From IMG/VR virus record IMGVR_UViG_3300009130_000169, positions 1-20,758 of that record: a DNA stretch of 20,758 bases. One strand, written 5' to 3'. This document shows, piece after piece, positions 1 through 6,622 of the stretch (within the stretch, counting starts at the first letter, position 1; the number at the start of each line of letters is the position of its first letter). The position numbers and the translations under genes were made by a program. The notes below the pieces were generated by a model. That model did no database searches. It had not been told where the DNA came from and saw only the letters and a list, made by a program, of their open reading frames with translations. The DNA is from a virus.

Positions 1-665
1 CCAACGAACTATTAGAAGAAATTTACAACGATTCTCAAGTATTAACTCGTAGTGACGTTATTGTGGAAGCATTTGACAGATTAGCAAATGTAGACAAGAC
101 GAATGAACATGAGGTACGTAGAGCAATCTTATTAGCGTTTACTGCATTATTCGCGTTAGAAGCGATTGCATTTATGGCATCGTTTGCGGTTACGTTCTCC
201 ATTGTAGAAACTGGTAAGTTCCAAGGTATTGGTAAGTTAGTACAACTTATTTGCCGTGACGAAGTTTTGCACACTCGAATGGATTACACCATTCTGGACA
301 TATTAGTTAAAGACCCAGAATGGCAAACAACAATCCATGAGTGTAATGGGGAGATTAAAGAACTATTAGATCAAGTAGTTGAAAATGAAATTAGTTGGTC
401 AAAGTATGTATTCAGTGAAGGTCGTGAAGTTATAGGTTTGAATGAGCAATTACTTACTGATTACGTGGAGCATATGGCTGCACCAGTTTACAAAGTATTT
501 GGTCTAACACCTAATCGAGAAGTACGTAAGAATCCATTACCTTACATGGAGAAGTACATCGACCCAAGCAAGATACAAACAGCTAACATGGAACTTCAAA
601 ACAGTAGCTACTTGATAGGTACTATTGAAGATGACACAAGAGATTTAGACTTTGGGGATATATAA
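1..665 (+). CDS. nrdB: Ribonucleotide reductase class I beta subunit, 5'-truncated
   Basis: This is the C-terminal part (about 220 residues) of the small, radical-generating subunit of class I ribonucleotide reductase, which with NrdA reduces ribonucleotides to deoxyribonucleotides. The reading frame is open from base 3 to the left edge, so the gene starts outside the window; the GTG at 63 is internal. Visible family features are the helix EAIAFMASFA, matching E. coli EAIRFYVSFA with iron ligand E204, and CRDEVLH, matching RDEALH with ligands E238 and H241. Near the end, SSYLIGTIEDD matches the tail carrying radical-transfer Tyr356 and the NrdA-binding C-terminus. The stop codon overlaps the next start (TAATG). 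NrdA is presumably upstream. The family assignment is firm; the missing N-terminus holds the remaining ligands and the radical tyrosine. Confidence 0.93.
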   Translation, partial: NELLEEIYNDSQVLTRSDVIVEAFDRLANVDKTNEHEVRRAILLAFTALFALEAIAFMASFAVTFSIVETGKFQGIGKLVQLICRDEVLHTRMDYTILDILVKDPEWQTTIHECNGEIKELLDQVVENEISWSKYVFSEGREVIGLNEQLLTDYVEHMAAPVYKVFGLTPNREVRKNPLPYMEKYIDPSKIQTANMELQNSSYLIGTIEDDTRDLDFGDI

Positions 666-1129
666 TGAGTAATTCATTTATTCAAGACGCATTGCGTACA
701 GAGTCACCCAAATACTTCCCACAAGACCCACGAGTACTACATGCTGCGTTCGGTCTTGTAACAGAAGCAGGTGAACTACTTGACGCACTAAAGAAGGCTT
801 CGTTTTATGGACGTGAGCTAGATGTGACAAACATCAAAGAAGAAGCAGGTGACATCCTGTGGTATCTAGCAATTCTATTTGATGCGGTAGGTACTGACTT
901 CGAAACAGAACAAGCTCGTGTGATTGCTAAGTTGAAAGCACGATTCCCAGAGAAGTTCACAGAACAAGAAGCTTTTGAACGGGATTTGAAAACAGAGCGG
1001 AAAATATTAGAAGGTAATCTTTGCGACACATGTACAGAAAACTTCGCAGTATGTAATGGTGAACCTAAATTCGGCAACGGTTGTGGAAAAGCCAATGTAA
1101 TTGCATGTAAGGCACATAAGGTAGGATAA
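665..1129 (+). CDS. MazG-like nucleotide pyrophosphohydrolase with Cys-rich tail
   Basis: A 154-residue protein of the all-alpha MazG/dUTPase-type NTP pyrophosphohydrolase superfamily, which hydrolyses (d)NTPs or related nucleotides to monophosphates and pyrophosphate. The metal-binding pattern is visible as E34-x2-E37 in TEAGELLDALKK and E60-x2-D63 in IKEEAGDILWYL, a complete single MazG domain over about residues 20-95. Residues 117-151 form an unusual tail with C120-x2-C123, C130, C140, C148 and H151, which could bind zinc (inference). The start codon overlaps the nrdB stop as TAATG, so it is probably translated together with RNR, which fits a role in nucleotide pool control. The substrate (dNTP, ppGpp or damaged nucleotides) cannot be told from sequence. 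Confidence 0.85.
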   Translation: MSNSFIQDALRTESPKYFPQDPRVLHAAFGLVTEAGELLDALKKASFYGRELDVTNIKEEAGDILWYLAILFDAVGTDFETEQARVIAKLKARFPEKFTEQEAFERDLKTERKILEGNLCDTCTENFAVCNGEPKFGNGCGKANVIACKAHKVG

Positions 1130-1524
1130 TGATAGGTACTAACACATACAGAACTCAGCACTTTTCACCCGAGGGTGACGAAAAGTTTACTTGTAGTTGT
1201 TGTAAAGGTGGTGGTATTAGTATAGCTACATTAATTGTGCTAGAAGTAATAAGAATGCACTTTAATAAGCCAGTCACCATACTATCAGCAGCACGTTGTA
1301 GAAAATATAATAAACAAGTAGGTGGTTCAAAAAATAGTGAACATATATTCACAGAAGATGAACCATTAGTAGATGCAGTAGACATACATGTAAAGGATGT
1401 TTCAGTACAAGAACTATACATGTTTCTAAAGAATCTGCCATTTGCCAACTTGTTAGGAATCGGTAAGTACAAGAATTTTATACATATAGATACCCGTGGC
1501 TATGCTGCAAGGTGGTCTGTATAG
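1129..1524 (+). CDS. M15-family zinc peptidase (endolysin-like or cell-wall peptidase)
   Basis: A 131-residue protein resembling the peptidase M15_3 group (D-Ala-D-Ala carboxypeptidase / L-Ala-D-Glu endopeptidase fold) that cleaves peptidoglycan peptides. The N-terminal HFSPEGDEKFTCSCCKGGG matches the usual HF..xEF.C.C..G opening. Zinc-site candidates are H72 in SEH, D85 in AVDIH and H119 in IHID. The spacing H72 to D85 is about six residues longer than the common SxHxxGxAxD form because of the segment IFTEDEPLV. No signal peptide or membrane segment is seen, so release would need a holin or delivery in the virion. It overlaps the mazG-like stop by TAATG and ends the leftmost gene cluster. 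It could be the phage endolysin, although it sits among metabolism genes rather than beside a holin. Confidence 0.75.
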   Translation: MIGTNTYRTQHFSPEGDEKFTCSCCKGGGISIATLIVLEVIRMHFNKPVTILSAARCRKYNKQVGGSKNSEHIFTEDEPLVDAVDIHVKDVSVQELYMFLKNLPFANLLGIGKYKNFIHIDTRGYAARWSV

Positions 1525-1534
1525 CATAATTATA

Positions 1535-1554
1535 GAGTCACTACATAGTGACTC
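1535..1554. promoter_or_regulatory. Perfect 9-bp inverted repeat downstream of the peptidase gene
   Basis: GAGTCACTA, then CA, then TAGTGACTC forms a perfect dyad starting 10 bases after the peptidase stop. As RNA it can fold as an 8-bp stem with a 4-base loop. It is followed by ATTTACTT rather than a clean T-run, so it is at best a weak intrinsic terminator. An RNase III processing hairpin or a protein-binding dyad are alternatives. The sequence is seen directly; the function is inference. Confidence 0.55.
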
Positions 1555-1601
1555 ATTTACTTAAAATACATCTTACACAATACATTCTGATGTCTAGTTT
1601 G

Positions 1602-1624
1602 TTTAACTTAATTATATAGGGTGT
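1602..1624 (+). promoter_or_regulatory. Candidate phage RNA polymerase promoter
   Basis: TTTAACTTAATTATATA followed by GGGTGT has the shape of a T7-class promoter: an AT-rich 17 bases, then a TATA-GGG initiation block with a predicted +1 at 1619. It lies in the only intergenic gap of any size in the left half, 28 bases upstream of the next start codon. No well-spaced sigma70 -35/-10 pair was found around it. No second copy was found in an intergenic position here, so the assignment rests on resemblance alone. Confidence 0.35.
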
Positions 1625-1646
1625 ATTTTAAATAAAGGAGAATAAA

Positions 1647-2015
1647 ATGAGTATAAAAGAAGGTGATCAAGTTGACGTTAAAACAACTTGCTTAAAACAA
1701 GCATTACATATAGCAAAACATTTAGAAGAAGGTTTACCAGATACTTTACATGTCGGACTAACTGGAGGAGTACTATACAAAGAAGGCGAAAGAAAAGATA
1801 TAGATTTCGTGGTATACTCGCATAAATGTTTTAACCAGATAGATACAAATGATCTTGCTGAAAAACTAAGAACTCTAGGATTTACATATGTAACTAATTA
1901 CGGTCGTGTAATAAAAAGTGTATTTACAACAGAAAATAAAGAAATAGACGTAGACATAATAGTACCAGAAAGTAAATCAGGAGAATATGTAGACCCGCAT
2001 GTACGACCTTGTTAA
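1647..2015 (+). CDS. Small nucleotidyltransferase-fold protein
   Basis: A 122-residue protein showing the minimal polymerase-beta-type nucleotidyltransferase signature. G40-G41 is followed by D51-I-D53 (segment GGVLYKEGERKDIDFVV), with a third acidic strand at EIDVDIIV (D101, D103). In this superfamily these Asp residues bind the two metals for NMP transfer to a protein, RNA or small molecule. The start has a strong AAAGGAG at a good distance and is the first gene after the regulatory gap, so it probably leads the DNA replication operon ending in DNA polymerase, whose start is 9 bases downstream. No extra domain, signal peptide or membrane segment is seen. Target and role are unknown; minimal MNT-type, tRNA-modifying or host-targeting enzymes are possible. 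Confidence 0.65.
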   Translation: MSIKEGDQVDVKTTCLKQALHIAKHLEEGLPDTLHVGLTGGVLYKEGERKDIDFVVYSHKCFNQIDTNDLAEKLRTLGFTYVTNYGRVIKSVFTTENKEIDVDIIVPESKSGEYVDPHVRPC

Positions 2016-2024
2016 GGAAATAAT

Positions 2025-4379
2025 ATGATAATTTTAACATTTGATTTAGAAACAGAAAATCATAAATTAAATAAACGGGTAGCATCGTCTTTTGACCCAC
2101 GTAACTATATTGTTATGGTAGGTTGGTCAGTAAACGGTGGAGAAAGAAAACAAAAGTATTACAAAGAAAACCATAGAGAGCCAGTAATGCCTGTAGAAGT
2201 TCTAAATCAAATGGGAAAAGGAGATATCATTAATGGTTTTAATATTAAGTTTGATTTACTTTGGGTATGGAGAGAACCAGCACTTAGAGCAGCACTGAAA
2301 CGTGGTGTAACAATTTACTGTGGTCAGTATGTAGAATATTTACTAGGTGGTATGACACAAGACGTACAAATGTGTTCAATGAATGACATTGCTACTAACT
2401 ATGGTGGTGGTTGTAAGATTGACGCAGTAAAAGAAATGTGGGAAGAAGGTTGTTTAACGAGTGAAATACCTAGAGACTTACTTACAGATTATTTAGTAGG
2501 TACTAAAGAAATTGTAGGTGATGTACAAAACACATGGCTTATATACGTAGGTCAGATTAAACGTATGAAAAAATACTTCCCTAAAGAATTTCGTACTATG
2601 CTTAAATTTAGAATGGATGGATTATTAGCAACTACTGAAATGGAATATAACGGTATGTTAGTAAACGCACAAAAAGGTGAAGAACTACGTTTAGATTTAA
2701 TGGAAAAGTTAGAAGCTGCATCAAATAAATTAGACAGCTTTATACCAGAGTTACCACCAGAATTAATATTTAACTGGGGTTCTCCGCAAATGGCATCATG
2801 TATTATATTTGGTGGTACAGTAAAGTACGAAAAATGGCTACCTCATAAAGATGAGAATGGTAACATATTATACGCTAAGAAGAAAGTAGAGTTTCCTTTA
2901 TTTGATATACCCGTATTAGAAGAAGATAAATGGATACTTAAAAAAGACGTACCAGTAGACCCAGAGAATACAAAAGTAGCAGGTGCATTACATGTGATGG
3001 AAGTACCAACAGGTACACCTAATACAGTATCACGTAAGGGTAAAACATATTTAGTACAAAAACGTTATCAAGGTGGGCAGAAACGTGGTTTAGGTAAAAC
3101 TAAACAAATGTCAGTACCAGATTTAACAAAGCCAAAAGGTGCTAAACAACCACATTACTTTACATTTAAAGGTTACACTAAACCTAATAAGAGTTGGTTA
3201 GGTGCTATGACAGACGCATTCGATAAACCTGTATATTCAGTAGCAGCCAGTGTTATTGAAGAACTGTCTAAACGAGGTTTACCATTTACAGACGCACTAG
3301 CAGAAAGAACATCAATACTTAAAGACTTAGGTACTTACTATTACATGGAAGACAAGAAAGGCAATAAAAAAGGTATGTTAACTTTGTTAGGTGAAGATAA
3401 CATTCTTCACCATAAACTAAATCATACAAGTACAGTTACATCAAGATTGTCATGTAGTGACCCTAACTTACAAACATTACCAAGGAAAGGTACATCAAAA
3501 GTTAAGCAAATGTTTACATCCCGTTTTGAAAATGGCTCATTAGCAGAGATTGATTATTCTCAATTAGAAGTAGTAGTACAAGGTGTACTATCCAGAGATA
3601 AACAATTAATGATAGACTTAAATAATAAAGTTGATTTTCATTGTAAAAGATTAGCCGCAAAACTAAATGAAAACTACGAAGATGTATTACATAAATGTAA
3701 AGTAGAAGAAGATGAAGAATATTGTAAAATGCGTACAGGTGCTAAAGCATTCTCGTTCCAGCGAGCATACGGTGCAGGTGTAGACGCTGTTGTACAATCT
3801 ACAGGTATGAGTAAAGCAGATGTAGAAGCATTAGTAGAAGCAGAGAATAAACTATATCCTATGGTAGCTGAATTCGACAAAATGCTAGAAACAACAATTA
3901 AGAATAATCGTATTAAAACAGATAAGAAACTATTCTTAGAAGGTGTAGCATTCACACAAGGTGAATCACATTGGGATAGCCCAACAGGTACTAGATATGT
4001 ATGGAGAGAAGGTATAACACCAGACTTCATGCACAAACACGGTAAATATACAGGTTTCTCACCAACTGAAAGAAAGAACTATCCAGTACAAGGATTTGGT
4101 GGAGAGATTGTACAAACTATGTTAGGTAAAGTATTTAGATACATGTTAGAAAATGATAACTTTAACGATAAAGTATTACTAATTAATACGGTACACGATT
4201 GTGTGTTATTAGATGGTGATACAGAAACTATAAAACCTGTAGCAAAAGAAGTACAAAAGATATTAGAATCAGTACCAGAAGTATTCAACACTGCGTACCC
4301 TGATTTAAGAATAGAAGTGCCTTTCCCGTGTGAAACAGAGATAGGTAAAGATTTATATAAAATGGAAGTATTGCACTAA
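2025..4379 (+). CDS. Family A DNA polymerase (replicative, with 3'-5' exonuclease)
   Basis: A 784-residue T7-like replicative DNA polymerase. The N-terminal exonuclease shows Exo I FDLE (D7, E9) and Exo II N73-x3-D77, with a probable Exo III aspartate at D166 in GDVQNT. The polymerase domain shows TSRLSCSDPNLQ near residue 472, motif A EIDYSQLE (D510), motif B AKAFSFQRAYG (K574, F578, Y582) and motif C VHDC (H724, D725, C726). F578 is at the position of E. coli F762, which affects nucleotide discrimination. Motif C has Cys where HDE is usual. Residues about 270-400 form a lysine-rich insertion absent from T7 polymerase, between the thumb-like part and motif 1. The gene follows the nucleotidyltransferase by 9 bases with AAGGAA as ribosome site. 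Primase/helicase are not in the window. Confidence 0.96.
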   Translation: MIILTFDLETENHKLNKRVASSFDPRNYIVMVGWSVNGGERKQKYYKENHREPVMPVEVLNQMGKGDIINGFNIKFDLLWVWREPALRAALKRGVTIYCGQYVEYLLGGMTQDVQMCSMNDIATNYGGGCKIDAVKEMWEEGCLTSEIPRDLLTDYLVGTKEIVGDVQNTWLIYVGQIKRMKKYFPKEFRTMLKFRMDGLLATTEMEYNGMLVNAQKGEELRLDLMEKLEAASNKLDSFIPELPPELIFNWGSPQMASCIIFGGTVKYEKWLPHKDENGNILYAKKKVEFPLFDIPVLEEDKWILKKDVPVDPENTKVAGALHVMEVPTGTPNTVSRKGKTYLVQKRYQGGQKRGLGKTKQMSVPDLTKPKGAKQPHYFTFKGYTKPNKSWLGAMTDAFDKPVYSVAASVIEELSKRGLPFTDALAERTSILKDLGTYYYMEDKKGNKKGMLTLLGEDNILHHKLNHTSTVTSRLSCSDPNLQTLPRKGTSKVKQMFTSRFENGSLAEIDYSQLEVVVQGVLSRDKQLMIDLNNKVDFHCKRLAAKLNENYEDVLHKCKVEEDEEYCKMRTGAKAFSFQRAYGAGVDAVVQSTGMSKADVEALVEAENKLYPMVAEFDKMLETTIKNNRIKTDKKLFLEGVAFTQGESHWDSPTGTRYVWREGITPDFMHKHGKYTGFSPTERKNYPVQGFGGEIVQTMLGKVFRYMLENDNFNDKVLLINTVHDCVLLDGDTETIKPVAKEVQKILESVPEVFNTAYPDLRIEVPFPCETEIGKDLYKMEVLH

Positions 4380-4555
4380 TGAAATTAAGAGAAATATTAA
4401 ATAGGTTTAGTAAAAATAAAGAAGACTTAGAAAGATTTATTGAAAATACGTCGGAAAAAATAGATGTACATGAAGAGGTTATAAAAGTTTTAAAAGAAGA
4501 CAATAATGTGGCGAAACGTAGTTTAAAAATGATTAAAAAGATATTAGGAGAATAA
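4379..4555 (+). CDS. Small charged hypothetical protein, 58 residues
   Basis: The ATG at 4379 overlaps the DNA polymerase stop as TAATG, the coupling seen at many junctions here, and the frame runs to TAA at 4553-4555. The product begins MKLREILNRFSKNKEDLERF and ends KMIKKILGE. It is lysine- and glutamate-rich and probably all helical, with no cysteine and no membrane segment. It fills the otherwise empty space between DNA polymerase and the putative SSB, whose ribosome site AGGAG lies within its last codons. I do not recognise the family; a role as a small replication accessory is only suggested by position. Confidence 0.7.
   Translation: MKLREILNRFSKNKEDLERFIENTSEKIDVHEEVIKVLKEDNNVAKRSLKMIKKILGE
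4546..4550 (+). promoter_or_regulatory. Ribosome binding site deciding a TTG start
   Basis: AGGAG sits 6 bases upstream of the TTG at 4557. There is no ATG or GTG in this frame that would keep the conserved N-terminal part of the product, so this site supports TTG as the real start of the SSB-like gene. Confidence 0.7.
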
Positions 4556-4556
4556 A

Positions 4557-5381
4557 TTGGATATTAACGCAATTAACAGTGCCGCTATTGAGGCAGAAGA
4601 TTTAACAGTAGACCAGAAGTTTGAAAGAGAACTACCAAAAGCAGGTATTGCTTTTTTACGATTATTAAGCTATGTAGAATTAGGTAGATTTGAATCGAAA
4701 AACCCAACACATAAACCAGCTTTAAAAACAATATTAACATTTGAATTATCACACCCTAAACATCAAATTGATATTGATGGTAAGAAAGTTAATCAAACTA
4801 TTCAAGTAAGAGTAAACAAAGGAACAACAAGTAAATCTGGTTTCCGTAAATTATTCAAAGTAATGAATGCAGCTTGCGGTGGCACACATAAAGGTTTTGC
4901 TTCTATGATTGGACAACCTATGTTAGGTGAGATTTATCATAATGAAGTAGGTGAAGGTGATAAGAAACAGACTTATGCTAACTTAGATTTAGATGGTGCA
5001 TGGTCTATGAAACGTCCAGTTAAAATTGATGAAATCTCAGAAGAAGAAACATCTATTGCTATACCAGAATTACAAGGTACACCATCGTTATTCTTCTGGG
5101 AAAACCCATCACTATCAGATGAACAAGTAAAAGAAACTTGGGATAGCATCTTCATTGAAGGTGAACGTGAAGTAGAAGACGAGAAGACTAAAGAGAAGGT
5201 CTTGAAGTCCAAGAACTGGATTCAAGAGTTAATTCAGACTAATATTGAATGGGAAGGTAGTAGAACACAAGCTCTAACACAAGAACATATTAATATTGAC
5301 GAATTAGAAGATGAACCAGATTTATCACACCTATCAGAAAATGCAACAGGTGAGCCTGAGCTGCCTTCTTTAGACGATTAA
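4557..5381 (+). CDS. Putative single-stranded DNA-binding protein (T7 gp2.5 analogue)
   Basis: A 274-residue protein between DNA polymerase and exonuclease, the place where T7-like phages often carry their SSB. The central part (about residues 30-175) looks beta-rich, with LLSYVELGRFESKNPTHKP, KTILTFELSHP and an ANLDLDGAW strand, consistent with an OB-like fold. The C-terminal about 30 residues are strongly acidic (DELEDEPDLSHL... ELPSLDD), as in gp2.5 and bacterial SSB, where the acidic tail recruits polymerase and helicase. The start is TTG with AGGAG 6 bases upstream. Its first 16 residues (MDINAINSAAIEAEDL) resemble those of the following exonuclease. The assignment rests on position, length and acidic tail rather than a catalytic motif, so another DNA-binding role remains possible. 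Confidence 0.55.
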   Translation: MDINAINSAAIEAEDLTVDQKFERELPKAGIAFLRLLSYVELGRFESKNPTHKPALKTILTFELSHPKHQIDIDGKKVNQTIQVRVNKGTTSKSGFRKLFKVMNAACGGTHKGFASMIGQPMLGEIYHNEVGEGDKKQTYANLDLDGAWSMKRPVKIDEISEEETSIAIPELQGTPSLFFWENPSLSDEQVKETWDSIFIEGEREVEDEKTKEKVLKSKNWIQELIQTNIEWEGSRTQALTQEHINIDELEDEPDLSHLSENATGEPELPSLDD

Positions 5382-5390
5382 GGTAATGGC

Positions 5391-6398
5391 ATGGATATTC
5401 AAAATATTGCCGCCAGCGCTGCGGAGAATGACGATTTAAACCCTAAAATCCATGCCGAAAGGGTTTTACAGGCTGACGCAGATTTTTTCTGTTATTACTG
5501 TGCATGGACAGACGAATCAATACAAGAGAACTTTAACGCACTTAAGAACATGTTACAAAAGAAGCGTGTAATGGCAGGTGCAGGACACATTAATGTACAT
5601 TTAACATTAGGCTTAAAAGGTGGACGAGAACAGTTCGCCTCTGTAAAACCGTATCAAGAAAATAGAGCAGACAGAGACCCTATTAAAACAGAAAGGGTAA
5701 GACAGTTACGCACTATGTTAGGTAATTATAAAACACCAGAGATAACACCGGTAGTTAACGTATTTCAGGAAGCAGACGATTCTTTATCACAAATGCAGTT
5801 AGCTAGACGTAAAGAGTTAGGTAACAATAGTTCTATTATTATGTCGGGTGATAAAGATTTATGGATGGTAGAAGGTTTACACTGTGACCCAGAAACAGGT
5901 AGAGTATATAATGTAAAAGGTTATGGAAGTACATCATATAAAGAGGTAGGTAACGTAAAACCTAAGTTGATAGGTACAGGTACGTCATGGTTCTGGCACC
6001 AGATGATAATGGGCGATACAGCAGACAATATACCAGGATTACCTAAATTAACAGGACGTTTAGCTAATAAGTATTTACCAACTAAAACATATAACCCTAA
6101 TAGAAAAGCGTTAGCTTGTGGTGAAGCGAAAGCCGTAGCTATGTTAAACGGTGTAACTAATGACTACGACGCAATGAAAATTGTAACAGAAGCATACTCA
6201 GACTTTTATAGAGATGGTTGGCAATACATGTTTCTTGAACAGGCATTCTTACTATGGATGCGTAGAACAAGTAAGGTACTAGATGTATGTGATTTCTTAA
6301 AAGAAGTAGGTTTTAATGTTACTCCATCAGGAGAACAGAAAGACCGTTTAAAACGATTTAAGCAATTGGCTAAGTTACAGATGGAGAGATTTGAATGA
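5391..6398 (+). CDS. 5'-3' exonuclease, FEN/T7 gp6-like
   Basis: A 335-residue flap/5'-nuclease family protein, probably the phage exonuclease that removes RNA primers and degrades host DNA. Metal-site motifs are in the expected order: EADD at 127-130, SGDKDLWMV with D154 and D156, and MGDTADNIPGLP with D209 and D212, the helix-hairpin-helix entry of FEN nucleases. It is about the length of T7 gp6 (300) plus an N-terminal extension. The start at 5391 has only a weak AAGG upstream, 9 bases after the SSB-like stop; the ATG at 5386 is out of frame. The 3' end overlaps the next gene by ATGA. The N-terminal segment MDIQNIAASAAENDDL resembles that of the upstream SSB-like protein. Confidence 0.9.
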   Translation: MDIQNIAASAAENDDLNPKIHAERVLQADADFFCYYCAWTDESIQENFNALKNMLQKKRVMAGAGHINVHLTLGLKGGREQFASVKPYQENRADRDPIKTERVRQLRTMLGNYKTPEITPVVNVFQEADDSLSQMQLARRKELGNNSSIIMSGDKDLWMVEGLHCDPETGRVYNVKGYGSTSYKEVGNVKPKLIGTGTSWFWHQMIMGDTADNIPGLPKLTGRLANKYLPTKTYNPNRKALACGEAKAVAMLNGVTNDYDAMKIVTEAYSDFYRDGWQYMFLEQAFLLWMRRTSKVLDVCDFLKEVGFNVTPSGEQKDRLKRFKQLAKLQMERFE

Positions 6399-6622
6399 AG
6401 TTTATAATAGCAGTAAACGAAAGTGACACAGAAGAAGGTAATGGTTCAGTAACATTTGATGTAGTAGAAACAGATAGTAACAACCCACGTACTAATAAAA
6501 GAAAACTAAAAGAATATTTAACAGAACGTGGTGTACCTAATAAAGAACATAAAAAGGTATTAAAAGCATTAGGCTTTTGGGGAAGTGCTTTAGGGAGTAA
6601 CCATGAAACCACAAAAAGCTAA
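6395..6622 (+). CDS. Hypothetical protein, 75 residues
   Basis: A small gene overlapping the exonuclease stop by ATGA and the ligase start by 20 bases, so it is probably coupled to both. The product begins MKFIIAVNESDTEEGNGSV with a possible beta-rich first half, followed by a basic helical stretch (TNKRKLKEYLTERGVPNKEHKK). No cysteines, signal peptide or known motif are seen. The tight overlaps and in-operon location support a real gene, but I do not recognise it. Confidence 0.65.
   Translation: MKFIIAVNESDTEEGNGSVTFDVVETDSNNPRTNKRKLKEYLTERGVPNKEHKKVLKALGFWGSALGSNHETTKS

Noticed and set aside
63-65. GTG as start of a complete nrdB
   Set aside because: The frame is open to the window edge and the missing N-terminal ligands of the family must lie upstream, so this GTG is an internal valine.
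805-1161. Minus-strand open frame of 118 codons opposite the MazG-like gene
   Set aside because: The + strand gene has clear motifs; this frame has no recognisable product, no ribosome site and opposes the uniform gene direction.
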